From positions 8,890 through 69,460 of the forward strand of contig NZ_AWZT01000021.1 of the NCBI RefSeq assembly GCF_000472525.1: 60,571 bases of DNA, in the 5' to 3' direction. The notes below the pieces were generated by a model that was not told the DNA's origin, did no database searches, and saw only the letters and a list, made by a program, of their open reading frames with translations. Below, piece after piece: positions 48,666 to 56,442 of the stretch (its first letter is position 1; each line of letters starts with the position of its first letter). Position numbers and translations under genes: made by a program. The DNA is from Paraburkholderia dilworthii (lineage in GTDB: Bacteria; Pseudomonadota; Gammaproteobacteria; Burkholderiales; Burkholderiaceae).

Positions 48666-50429
48666 TTATAGATCTTCCGAACCCATGAGCATCTCGGTGA
48701 TGCCCTTGCCGGCCTGTACCATCGGCCAGACGTTTTCGGTGGGATCGGTCTGGAAGTCGAGAAACACCGTGCGATCTTTCAGGCGCAGCGCTTCCTTAAG
48801 CGCCGGCTCGACATCGGCCGTGCGCTCGATACGCATGCCGACGTGGCCATACGCTTCGGCGAGCTTCACGAAATCCGGCAGCGCATCCATGTACGAATGC
48901 GAATAGCGCTTGCTGTATTCGATCTGCTGCCACTGGCGCACCATGCCCAGATAGCGGTTGTTCAGCGAGATGATCTTGACCGGCGTCTCGTACTGCTTGC
49001 AGGTCGAGAGCTCCTGGATGCACATCTGGATCGAGCCTTCGCCCGTGATGCACAGCACGTCGTCGTCTGGGTGCGCCATCTTCACGCCCATCGCCGCCGG
49101 CAGGCCGAAGCCCATCGTGCCGAGGCCGCCCGAGTTGATCCAGCGGCGCGGCTTGTTGAAGCGATAAAACTGCGCGGCCCACATCTGGTGCTGGCCGACG
49201 TCGGAACAGACGAACGCGTTGCCGTCGGTCAGCTCCCACGCCTTTTCCACCACGTACTGCGGCTTGATGATGTCGCTCTTGCGGTCGAATTTCAGGCAGT
49301 CTTTCGCACGCCAGGCTTCGATGTCCTTCCACCAGTCGGCGAGCGCCGCGGTGTCCGGGCCATGCTCGGCCGTTTGCAACTGCTCGATCAGTTCCTTCAG
49401 CACTTCCTTCACGTCGCCGACGATCGGAATGTCGACCTTCACGCGCTTGGAAATGGAAGAAGGATCGATGTCGATATGGATGATCTTGCGCGGACGCGAC
49501 GCGAAATGCGCCGGGTCGCCGATCACGCGGTCGTCGAAGCGCGCGCCGATTGCGATCAGCACGTCGCAGTGCTGCATCGCCATGTTGGCTTCGTACGTGC
49601 CGTGCATGCCGAGCATGCCGAGGAATTTCTTGTCGCTCGCGCGGTAGCCGCCCAGACCCATCAGTGTGTTGGTGATGGGATAGCCGAGCAGATCGGCGAA
49701 CTGGTTCAGCTCACGCGATGCATCCGCGAGAATGATGCCGCCGCCGGTATAGATGTACGGGCGCTTCGCCGAGAGCAGCAGCGAAACCGCCTTGCGGATC
49801 TGGCCGGAGTGGCCTTTCGTGACCGGGTTATACGAGCGCAGCGAAACATTCTTGATAGGCTCGTACTGGCAAGGCGCTTTCGACACGTCTTTCGGAATGT
49901 CGATCAGCACCGGGCCGGGGCGGCCGGTACGGGCAATGTAAAACGCTTTCTTGACGGTGGCGGCGAGGTCGCGCACGTCCTTCACGAGGAAGTTGTGCTT
50001 CACGCAAGGACGCGTGATGCCCACCGTATCGCACTCCTGGAACGCATCCTGACCGATCGCGGCAGTCGGCACCTGGCCGCTGATCACGACCATCGGAATC
50101 GAATCCATGTAGGCGGTGGCGATGCCGGTCACCGCATTGGTGACGCCCGGGCCGGAAGTCACGAGGCACACACCAACCTTGCCGGTGGAACGCGAATATG
50201 CGTCGGCGGCGTGAACCGCGGCCTGCTCGTGGCGCACGAGAATGTGCTGGAACTTGTCCTGCTTGTACAACTCGTCGTAAATGTAGAGTACCGAGCCGCC
50301 GGGATAGCCCCAAACGAATTCGACGTCTTCGTCGGCCAGTGCCTTCATGAGCACGGTGGCGCCGATAGAGTCAGCTTCGTGTTGTGGAGTCGTATCCGAC
50401 GTGGAGAATTCCGCGCTGGGCATATTCAT
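48666..50429 (-). CDS. ilvI: Acetolactate synthase large (catalytic) subunit
   Basis: ThDP- and FAD-dependent acetohydroxyacid synthase, 587 residues, IlvI/IlvB type. N-terminal ThDP domain: FVWGYPGGSVLYIYDELY, HEQAAVHAADAYSR with the catalytic Glu, and CLVTSGPGVTN. FAD domain in the middle (LGMHGTYEANMAM, GARFDDRVIGDPA). C-terminal ThDP-binding motif: CITGEGSIQMCIQELSTC ending in SLNNRYLGMVRQWQ. Here Glu replaces the usual Asp of the GDGS metal-binding motif. AAGGTGA precedes ATG 50429; a second ATG two codons later is possible. First gene of ilvINC. Confidence 0.96.
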   Translation of the reverse strand: MNMPSAEFSTSDTTPQHEADSIGATVLMKALADEDVEFVWGYPGGSVLYIYDELYKQDKFQHILVRHEQAAVHAADAYSRSTGKVGVCLVTSGPGVTNAVTGIATAYMDSIPMVVISGQVPTAAIGQDAFQECDTVGITRPCVKHNFLVKDVRDLAATVKKAFYIARTGRPGPVLIDIPKDVSKAPCQYEPIKNVSLRSYNPVTKGHSGQIRKAVSLLLSAKRPYIYTGGGIILADASRELNQFADLLGYPITNTLMGLGGYRASDKKFLGMLGMHGTYEANMAMQHCDVLIAIGARFDDRVIGDPAHFASRPRKIIHIDIDPSSISKRVKVDIPIVGDVKEVLKELIEQLQTAEHGPDTAALADWWKDIEAWRAKDCLKFDRKSDIIKPQYVVEKAWELTDGNAFVCSDVGQHQMWAAQFYRFNKPRRWINSGGLGTMGFGLPAAMGVKMAHPDDDVLCITGEGSIQMCIQELSTCKQYETPVKIISLNNRYLGMVRQWQQIEYSKRYSHSYMDALPDFVKLAEAYGHVGMRIERTADVEPALKEALRLKDRTVFLDFQTDPTENVWPMVQAGKGITEMLMGSEDL

Positions 50430-50784
50430 TCAATTCACCTTTCGAATTTTCGGCAAAAAATTGATCGGGTGCTCTCTGCCGGGCTTGTGGCTCGGGTTCA
50501 AGCGGCGCGTCCAGTTGACAGGTGAGCTTCTTGGGCCACACCTCAATGAGACAAGTCACTTATGTTGCGAACCAGCGACGATAGCGGCAGACGCCCGCGC
50601 GGTCAAGCAAATCTTGCCTGAACGCCCGTCCAGGCCGCTCCGTTCTGACCGACGCGCCCGGTCTTGACGATGCGACGCAACTCACGTTTTGCCCCTCGTT
50701 ACGCAAAAGTTTGTTAGCATCCGCGAGTTTTACGACATTTTTCGACCGATTACGCGCACGCTCGCTGCGCCGACCCCCAAACGG
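50430..50784. other. Divergent intergenic region between ilvI and the sigma factor gene
   Basis: 355 bases with no recognised gene. It must hold the ilvINC promoter and the sigma-operon promoter. A TTGACG at 50664-50669 points to the plus strand but has no good -10 at 17 bases. I found no convincing leader peptide or attenuator hairpin for ilvI. Confidence 0.45.
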
Positions 50785-51348
50785 ATGGCATCAGACAAGG
50801 AACTCGCCGATTTTCTGGCGGGCGTCGAAAGGCGCGCATTCAAGCAGACGGTCTACGCCGTGCGGGACGACGACGCCTCGCTGGATATCGTGCAGGACGC
50901 GATGATCAAGCTCGCCGAAAAATACGGCGACCGTCCGGCGGCTGAGCTTCCGCTGCTGTTTCAGCGTATTCTGCAGAATGCGATGCACGACCATTTCCGT
51001 CGTGCGAAAGTGCGCAATACGTGGGTGAGTCTGTTCTCGTCGCTCGGTAATGCCGACGACGACGAATTCGACCCCCTCGAAACGTTCGAGGCCCAGCAAG
51101 GCTCGGCGGGCGCCGAGAGCAACGAGCAGAAACTCGAACGCGAGCAGGTCTTGCAGATGATCGACGACGAGATCCAAAAGTTACCGGCACGTCAACGGGA
51201 GGCGTTTCTCATGCGTTATTGGGAAGATATGGATGTCGCCGAGACTGCCGCCGCAATGGGCTGCTCCGAAGGCAGTGTGAAGACGCACTGTTCGCGGGCC
51301 ACTCACACGCTGGCGCAAGCGCTCAAGGCCAAAGGAATCACGCTATGA
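50785..51348 (+). CDS. RNA polymerase sigma factor, ECF-like
   Basis: 187-residue sigma-70 family protein with regions 2 and 4 only, the ECF layout. Region 2 is visible as LDIVQDAMIKLAEKYGD and LLFQRILQNAMHDHFRRAKV, and region 4 as LPARQREAFLMRYWEDMD followed by the HTH AAMGCSEGSVKTHCSRATH. A long acidic linker (ADDDEFDPLETFEAQQG) separates them. ATG 50785 (MASDKELADF) is the only ATG; the frame is open upstream to a TTG at 50689. Its stop overlaps the DUF3619 start, as sigma/anti-sigma pairs often do. Confidence 0.9.
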   Translation: MASDKELADFLAGVERRAFKQTVYAVRDDDASLDIVQDAMIKLAEKYGDRPAAELPLLFQRILQNAMHDHFRRAKVRNTWVSLFSSLGNADDDEFDPLETFEAQQGSAGAESNEQKLEREQVLQMIDDEIQKLPARQREAFLMRYWEDMDVAETAAAMGCSEGSVKTHCSRATHTLAQALKAKGITL

Positions 51349-51773
51349 GCTCCCTCGAAACAAAAGAACTCGAGTTCGCGCGCCAGGTGCGCCGCGCGCT
51401 CGACGAAAACGCCGCCAGCATTGCGCCCGCCACCGTCGATCGACTCGCCGCAGCGCGCCGTGCAGCGCTTGCCCGCAAAAAGCCCGAGACCGTGAGCGCG
51501 CCGGTGTTCGTGCCGGCTTTCGCCGGCGCGGGCATGCCGGCCGGTCTGTCGCATGGCGAACTGCCGCAACGCCGCCGCTCGCCGCTGCGCCGCTTCGCGC
51601 TCGCGTGGCCGCTCGCCGCGCTGGTCGTGAGCCTCGTGGGCATCGCCTACTGGGAAGATCAGCAGCGCACGGCTGAGCTCGCCGATATCGATGCCGCCAT
51701 GTTAAGCGACGACCTGCCGCTCAATGCCTATCTCGACCACGGCTTCAACGCGTATCTTTCGCGCGCCCACTGA
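51345..51773 (+). CDS. DUF3619 membrane protein, candidate anti-sigma factor
   Basis: 142-residue single-pass membrane protein. Residues 1-45 are a charged, helical cytoplasmic part (TKELEFARQVRRALDENAAS); one helix spans roughly residues 84-103 (RFALAWPLAALVVSLVGIAY); a short acidic periplasmic tail follows (DIDAAMLSDDLPLNAYLDHG). The four-base overlap with the sigma gene and the topology fit an anti-sigma factor, which is inference; DUF3619 has no proven role that I know. Confidence 0.82.
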   Translation: MSSLETKELEFARQVRRALDENAASIAPATVDRLAAARRAALARKKPETVSAPVFVPAFAGAGMPAGLSHGELPQRRRSPLRRFALAWPLAALVVSLVGIAYWEDQQRTAELADIDAAMLSDDLPLNAYLDHGFNAYLSRAH

Positions 51774-51789
51774 ACGGGAGAATGTTCGG

Positions 51790-52548
51790 GTGAGCTACAA
51801 GCGCGGCCTTGCCGTTGTTTTCGGATGTGCGATTGCGGCTCTCGTGTCGTTTGCCGCGACCTATCCGCGCTTCTACCCGAGCCCTTCGCCCGCCGGCGCG
51901 CCCGCCGCGAGCGGCAACGGCGCGGCGCGCCCGCCCGCGCCCACGCTCGGCGTCGAATTGCCCAGCCTGCCCGGCAGCACAAGTCCGCTGGCCTGGTCGC
52001 GCCTGAGCTCCGCGGAGCACATCGCCCTTGCACCCTTCGAGGCGCAGTGGGATTCGTTCAGCGACGAGCGCAAACGCAAATGGCTGAAGATCGCATCGCG
52101 TTATTCCAAATTGTCGCCCGAAGCGCAGAAACGTCTGCATGACAGGATGACCGAATGGGTGCGCATGACCCCGGATCAGCGGCGCGTCGCGCGCGAGAAC
52201 TATCAGGTGTCCAAGCAGTTGCCCCGCGAAACCCGTCAGAATGCCTGGAAGACCTACCAGCAATTGCCCGAGGAACTGAAGGAACGGCTCGCTGCGAGCG
52301 AACGCAAGCGCCGCCCGAGCGTGGTCAGCGCGCCGCCGTCCGGTCGCAGCGAAATCAAGGGACTGGACCGGCTCGTCAATGCACGCGAGCGCGCTGCAAG
52401 CGGCACGCCGTCGGCGAGCGCCGCGGCAGCGGCGTCGTTGCCGAGCCCGGCGCCGCAGCCGGGCATCCCGGCCGCCGGCAGCTTTGTGCCGGCCACGCCG
52501 CTGCCGGTTTCGCCGGCCGAGGCGCCGTCGATTTTCAACGGTTCCTGA
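51790..52548 (+). CDS. DUF3106 family exported/membrane-anchored protein
   Basis: 252-residue protein from GTG 51790, which has GGGAG about nine bases upstream. An N-terminal hydrophobic segment (GLAVVFGCAIAALVSFAATY) acts as a signal or anchor. The central DUF3106 part has repeated units of the form W..L..E.R.....I...Y..L.PE, seen in ERKRKWLKIASRYSKLSPEA, RMTEWVRMTPDQRRVAREN and WKTYQQLPEELKERL. These resemble helical, CpxP-like metal or stress-sensing repeats. The C-terminal 60 residues are Ala/Pro-rich. Third gene of the sigma operon. Confidence 0.82.
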   Translation: MSYKRGLAVVFGCAIAALVSFAATYPRFYPSPSPAGAPAASGNGAARPPAPTLGVELPSLPGSTSPLAWSRLSSAEHIALAPFEAQWDSFSDERKRKWLKIASRYSKLSPEAQKRLHDRMTEWVRMTPDQRRVARENYQVSKQLPRETRQNAWKTYQQLPEELKERLAASERKRRPSVVSAPPSGRSEIKGLDRLVNARERAASGTPSASAAAAASLPSPAPQPGIPAAGSFVPATPLPVSPAEAPSIFNGS

Positions 52549-52576
52549 GCCGCGCGTGCCCGTGTCCGAACCGCAC

Positions 52577-53131
52577 ATGACGTCCAAGCCCGACTTGAAT
52601 TCCAGCCCGGACCTCGGCGCGAGTCCGCCTCCGGCCACGCCTTGCGCTTCTCCAAGCAAACCGCCTACCGTTCGACGCCGTCTCGCCGCACTGCTTTACG
52701 AAGCACTGTTGCTGTTCGGCGTCGTCTTCGTCGCCGGTTATCTGTTCAGCACGCTGACCCAGCAGCGCAATGGACTCACGCACCACAACCTGCTGGCCGC
52801 GTGGATCGGCGTTGTCGTCGGTGTGTATTTCGTGTGGTTCTGGACCCACAGCGGCCAGACTCTGCCGATGAAAACCTGGCATCTGCGCGTGGTCACGGCC
52901 AACGGCGCGCCGCTCTCCACGTGGCGAGCAATTGCACGCTACGGGTTCGCATGGCTATGGTTCCTGCCGCCGCTTGCGTTGCATCCGCTGCTCGGTCTGC
53001 GCTTGCCGCAAACGCTTGTGATCGCCGCAATCTGGTTCGTGTTGTGGGCAGGCACCGGCCGTTTCGGCGCGAGCCGCCAGTTCCTGCATGACCGCCTTGC
53101 CGGTACCCGCGTGATCGACGTAGCGCGCTGA
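52577..53131 (+). CDS. RDD family membrane protein
   Basis: 184-residue RDD-domain protein with about four membrane segments. The domain begins VRRRLAALLYEALLLFGVVF, where the family Arg and Asp positions read R-R-L and Y-E. It continues FWTHSGQTLPMKTWHLRVVT, the most conserved RDD segment, and ends RQFLHDRLAGTRVID. RDD proteins are poorly characterised, with some linked to ion transport. ATG 52577 lacks an SD; GTG 52562 or 52556 are alternatives. Same strand as the sigma operon, 28 bases after DUF3106. Confidence 0.85.
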   Translation: MTSKPDLNSSPDLGASPPPATPCASPSKPPTVRRRLAALLYEALLLFGVVFVAGYLFSTLTQQRNGLTHHNLLAAWIGVVVGVYFVWFWTHSGQTLPMKTWHLRVVTANGAPLSTWRAIARYGFAWLWFLPPLALHPLLGLRLPQTLVIAAIWFVLWAGTGRFGASRQFLHDRLAGTRVIDVAR

Positions 53132-53159
53132 GCATTGCGCACGCGCTTGCAGAATGCAG

Positions 53160-53335
53160 CGGCTGTTGCCGCAGGCTTTGCCGTGGTTTTTGGGGCAGTT
53201 TTTTGCAGTGGTTTTTGCAGCAGCTTTTGCAGGCTTTTGCAACGGTCCTTGCAGTGGCTTTGTTCAACAGCTTTCACTACGGCTTTTACGGCCGCTTTTA
53301 CGGCGGCTTTCACAGCGGCTGTCACGCCGTCCCTC
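53160..53335. repeat. Degenerate low-complexity repeats
   Basis: Runs of TTTTTGCAG, TTTTGCAG and similar (roughly 53205-53265) grade into GGCTTTTACGGC-type 12-mers (roughly 53276-53330). Unlike the surrounding sequence in composition. Both strands stay open by virtue of the repeats, but no frame has an SD or known family pattern. Confidence 0.6.
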
Positions 53336-53426
53336 ACCGCGATGCACGCGGCCTGATCGGTTGAAAGCTCCCGCCCCCGCGCCGCAGTCTCCACATCGTC
53401 GCCCCCCGCAGTAATAAGAACTTCTC

Positions 53427-53450
53427 ATGACTGTCACGGCACAGTCATGC
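53427..53450 (+). promoter_or_regulatory. Pho-box-like site within a 9-bp inverted repeat
   Basis: CTGTCAC (53431-53437), four bases, CAGTCAT (53442-53448): the two heptamers match the CTGTCAT-N4-CTGTCAT PhoB half-sites at 6/7 each. It ends 44 bases before the PlcP-like ATG. CAATAC at 53461-53466 could serve as the -10, about the right distance from a PhoB site. The same bases form the perfect inverted repeat CATGACTGT / ACAGTCATG, so another dimeric regulator is possible. Confidence 0.5.
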
Positions 53451-53492
53451 GCGGAAGGCTCAATACAGGCACCGCAACTCGACGCGTGAGCC

Positions 53493-54434
53493 ATGGACTC
53501 CAAAACGTCCGCGACTTCCCTGTTCCGCCAGACTGGCCCGAGCGTCGACCCCGTCGCGTTCCGCCCCGAACCCACTCATAGCCACGGCTTGCCGCTGCCC
53601 GTCGCGCCCCAGCCGCTCGACACCCAGGCGGCCCAGCACGACGACGAGCACGCGGAGCCGCATCGCTACCGCACGATCTGGCTGTCGGACATCCATCTCG
53701 GATCGAGCGGCTGCCAGGCGCCGTATCTGCTCGACTTCCTGCGTCACAACGAGTCGGAATACCTGTATCTCGTCGGCGACATCATCGACGGCTGGCAGTT
53801 AAAGAAAGGCTGGTACTGGCCGCAGGCGCACAACGACGTTGTGCAGAAGGTGCTGCGCAAGGCGCGCAAAGGCACGCAAGTCGTCTACGTGCCCGGCAAT
53901 CACGACGAAGCGGCGCGCCAGTTCTGCGACCTCGCGTTCGGCGACATCCACGTGCGCGGCGAGGCGTTTCACACCACGCTCGCCGGCAAGCGCCTGTGGA
54001 TCGTGCACGGCGATCTGTTCGACGGCGTGATCCAGCACGCGAAGTGGCTCGCCTATCTCGGCGACACGCTCTACACGATGATCCTGATCCTGAACCGCTG
54101 GTTCAACCGGATCCGCAGCCGGCTCGGCTTTCCGTACTGGTCGCTGTCGCAATACCTGAAGCATCAGGTGAAAAACGCGGTGAACTTCATCTCGTCGTTC
54201 GAGCGCGTGATGACCGACGAAGCGCGCCGCCGCGGCTGCGATGGCGTGGTCTGCGGACACATCCACAAAGCTGAAATACGCGACATCGGCGGCGTGCTGT
54301 ATTGCAACGACGGCGATTGGGTGGAAAGCCTGTCGGCGCTCGTCGAAACGTACGAAGGCGAACTCAAGGTGATCTACTGGACCGTGATGCACGCGCCGGA
54401 AGCGGGCGTGCAGAAGGCCCGCGCGACCGCGTAA
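53493..54434 (+). CDS. PlcP-like metallophosphoesterase (phospholipid C-type lipase candidate)
   Basis: Calcineurin-like phosphoesterase of 313 residues. All metal motifs are present: LSDIHLGSSGCQ, VGDIIDGWQ, VPGNHDEAAR, IVHGDLFDG and CGHIHKAEI. The order and spacing resemble LpxH, but GWYWPQAHNDVVQKVLRKAR, FPYWSLSQYLKHQVKNAVNF and NDGDWVESLSALVE are what I recall of PlcP, the phospholipase C that frees diacylglycerol during phosphate starvation in Sinorhizobium and marine bacteria. The N-terminal 58 residues are a His/Pro/Ala-rich, probably disordered tail. The downstream glycosyltransferase and DgkA support a lipid role. An UDP-diacylglucosamine hydrolase remains possible. Confidence 0.8.
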   Translation: MDSKTSATSLFRQTGPSVDPVAFRPEPTHSHGLPLPVAPQPLDTQAAQHDDEHAEPHRYRTIWLSDIHLGSSGCQAPYLLDFLRHNESEYLYLVGDIIDGWQLKKGWYWPQAHNDVVQKVLRKARKGTQVVYVPGNHDEAARQFCDLAFGDIHVRGEAFHTTLAGKRLWIVHGDLFDGVIQHAKWLAYLGDTLYTMILILNRWFNRIRSRLGFPYWSLSQYLKHQVKNAVNFISSFERVMTDEARRRGCDGVVCGHIHKAEIRDIGGVLYCNDGDWVESLSALVETYEGELKVIYWTVMHAPEAGVQKARATA

Positions 54435-54473
54435 TTCTCTTAACCTCTCTGGGCCGGATCGAGGAATAAATCG

Positions 54474-55505
54474 ATGAAAATCATGATCGTCACCGACGCA
54501 TGGGAACCGCAGGTCAACGGCGTCGTGCGCACGCTGAAGAACACCACACGCGAGCTCACCGAACTCGGTCACCACGTCGATCTGCTGACGCCGCTCGAAT
54601 TCAAAACGATTCCCTGCCCGACGTATCCCGAGATCCGCCTGTCGCTGCTGCCTCGCCGCAAGCTGCGCCAGCGCATCGACGAATTCGCGCCCGACGCATT
54701 GCACATCGCGACCGAAGGCCCGCTCGGCATGGCCGCGCGCGCCTACGCGATCCAGCACAAGCTGCCGTTCACGACCGCCTATCACACGCGCTTTCCCGAG
54801 TATGTGCAGGCGCGTTTCGGCATTCCGCTCGCCGCGACGTACAAGTTCCTGCACTGGTTCCACAAGCCGTCGCTTGCCGTGATGGCGCCCACGCCTGTCG
54901 TCAAGACCGACCTCGAAAAGTTCGGCTTTACGAACGTCGTGCTGTGGACGCGCGGCGTGGACCTCGACATCTTCCATCCGATGGACTCCAAGGTGCTCAA
55001 CACCGCGCGGCCGATCTTTCTGTACGTCGGGCGCGTGGCGGTGGAGAAAAACGTCGAGGCATTTTTGAAGCTGGATTTGCCTGGCTCGAAGTGGGTTGCC
55101 GGCGAAGGCCCCGCACTGGCCGAACTGAAATCGCGCTATCCGACGGCGAATTATCTCGGCGTGCTGACACAGGCTGAACTCGCGAAGGTCTACGCGGCAG
55201 CGGACGTGTTCGTGTTCCCGAGCCGCACCGATACGTTCGGGCTCGTGCTGCTTGAGGCGCTCGCCTGCGGCACGCCGGTCGCGGCGTATCCGGTCACCGG
55301 TCCGATCGACGTGCTCGGCGACGGCGGCGCTGGCGCGATGAACGAAGACCTGCGCGAAGCGTGCCTTGAAGCGCTGAAAATCGACCGCGCACACGCCCGC
55401 GCGTGGGCCGAGCGCTTTTCCTGGGCGGCGGCCTCCGAGCAGTTTGCCGCGCATCTGAAGCCGTTGCCGCGCACGTCGTATAGCGAGGAAAGCGCAGCCG
55501 CATGA
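54474..55505 (+). CDS. Glycosyltransferase family 4, Agt-like (diacylglycerol glycosyltransferase candidate)
   Basis: GT-B fold glycosyltransferase, 343 residues. N-domain: MIVTDAWEPQVNGVVRTLKN with the glycine-rich loop, PCPTYPEIRLSLLPRRKL, HIATEGPLGMAARAYA and TAYHTRFPEYVQARFG. C-domain nucleotide-sugar site: FLYVGRVAVEKNVEAFL and the GT4 EX7E region FPSRTDTFGLVLLEALACG. The pattern fits Agt/SqdX-type enzymes that add a sugar or glucuronate to diacylglycerol, usually next to plcP. It starts 39 bases after the PlcP-like gene, and its stop overlaps the dgkA start. Confidence 0.87.
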   Translation: MKIMIVTDAWEPQVNGVVRTLKNTTRELTELGHHVDLLTPLEFKTIPCPTYPEIRLSLLPRRKLRQRIDEFAPDALHIATEGPLGMAARAYAIQHKLPFTTAYHTRFPEYVQARFGIPLAATYKFLHWFHKPSLAVMAPTPVVKTDLEKFGFTNVVLWTRGVDLDIFHPMDSKVLNTARPIFLYVGRVAVEKNVEAFLKLDLPGSKWVAGEGPALAELKSRYPTANYLGVLTQAELAKVYAAADVFVFPSRTDTFGLVLLEALACGTPVAAYPVTGPIDVLGDGGAGAMNEDLREACLEALKIDRAHARAWAERFSWAAASEQFAAHLKPLPRTSYSEESAAA

Positions 55506-56221
55506 CGCGGCGCGCCGGGCTGCCCATGCGAACCAGATCCTCTCCAGCGAGCCGCGCGTCCTCGAACGGCGCGCTGCGCGCCGTGCATGCGTCCAACGAT
55601 CGCCGCGACCATCAGGACCATCAGGACCATCAGGACCACCAAGACGACCACGACACGGCAGACGTCGACCCGTTCGACGACGTCAGCGAATCCGCCGCGC
55701 CGGACGAGGCCGACGCGCATCGCCTGAACGGCCAAATCGGCGAGCGCGCACACAACGGCACGCCCACGAGAAGCGGTCCGCAGCACGAACCGCTCGGTCC
55801 CGACGATCCGCTCGCGCCTCTGCCGTTCAACCCGTACAAGGGCAACCGCGGCCTCACCCGCGCCTGGCACGCAATGAAAAACTCGCTCGCGGGATTTCGC
55901 GTCGCCATCCGCGAAGAGAGCGCGTTTCGCCAGGAGCTGACGCTCGCCGCGATTCTGCTTCCGTGCGGCGTGCTGGTTCCGGTCGAACCGGTATCGCGCG
56001 TGTTACTGCTTGGTTCCGTGCTGCTGGTGCTGATCGTCGAGTTGCTGAATTCGAGCGTGGAGGCGGCCATCGACCGCATTTCGCTCGAACGGCACGAACT
56101 GTCGCGCCGCGCGAAAGACCTGGGCAGCGCGGCGGTGATGGTCGCACTCGGCATGTGCGTGATGACGTGGGGGCTGATCGTCGGCCCGGTCGTCACACGC
56201 TGGGTAAAAGCCTGGCTTTGA
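55502..56221 (+). CDS. dgkA: Diacylglycerol kinase with long N-terminal extension
   Basis: Integral-membrane DgkA-type kinase making phosphatidic acid from diacylglycerol. The conserved core is residues about 114-239: GLTRAWHAMKNSLAGF, IREESAFRQELTLAAILL and the active-site helix VELLNSSVEAAIDRIS. Escherichia coli DgkA is about 122 residues; here roughly 110 extra residues precede it, hydrophilic and acidic, with four tandem Asp-His-Gln units near residue 36. The ATG at 55502 overlaps the glycosyltransferase stop, but an internal start at a later Met (for example the MRTRS or MKNSL region) cannot be excluded. It would recycle diacylglycerol left by the PlcP-like enzyme. Confidence 0.88.
   Translation: MTRRAGLPMRTRSSPASRASSNGALRAVHASNDRRDHQDHQDHQDHQDDHDTADVDPFDDVSESAAPDEADAHRLNGQIGERAHNGTPTRSGPQHEPLGPDDPLAPLPFNPYKGNRGLTRAWHAMKNSLAGFRVAIREESAFRQELTLAAILLPCGVLVPVEPVSRVLLLGSVLLVLIVELLNSSVEAAIDRISLERHELSRRAKDLGSAAVMVALGMCVMTWGLIVGPVVTRWVKAWL
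55607..55642 (+). repeat. Four 9-bp tandem repeats in dgkA extension
   Basis: GACCATCAG three times, then GACCACCAA, in frame, encoding Asp-His-Gln four times. Confidence 0.9.
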
Positions 56222-56318
56222 AGACCACGCACCGAAGCTGGGCGGCGCGAGCGAAGCGATAAAACGCCACTTCAGATGCTCCGCGTCCACCAAAAGAATG
56301 AAAACCCTGAGTATTCGC

Positions 56319-56345
56319 TTGAAATTAGAACGCTCGGTTTATAAT
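56319..56345 (+). promoter_or_regulatory. Promoter of the TetR-LOG operon
   Basis: Perfect -10 TATAAT (56340-56345) with TTGAAA (56319-56324) at a short 15-base spacing. About 98 bases before the TetR ATG. The short spacing suggests a weak or regulated promoter. Confidence 0.5.
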
Positions 56346-56442
56346 CGTCCGGCAGTCTCAAAATAGCAACCGCGTCCGGGTGGAACACGCAGCAGCGGCA
56401 CGCCGCCGCGCGCCCAACCCGGCGTAACCAGGGCCGGACGAC

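Larger units (their letters stand above)
53132..53492. other. Repeat-rich spacer and regulatory region before the PlcP-like gene
   Basis: No gene called. About 53160-53260 is built of degenerate TTTTGCAG-type words and 53265-53330 of degenerate GGCTTT(T/C)AC-GGC words. A Pho-box-like site and 9-bp inverted repeat follow at 53427-53450. Confidence 0.6.

Noticed and set aside
52939..53394. Minus-strand frame with KAAVKAAVKAVVKA-like repeats, reminiscent of histone H1-like proteins
   Set aside because: No start with SD, overlaps the RDD gene, and the repeats come from degenerate DNA words that also read as repeats on the other strand.
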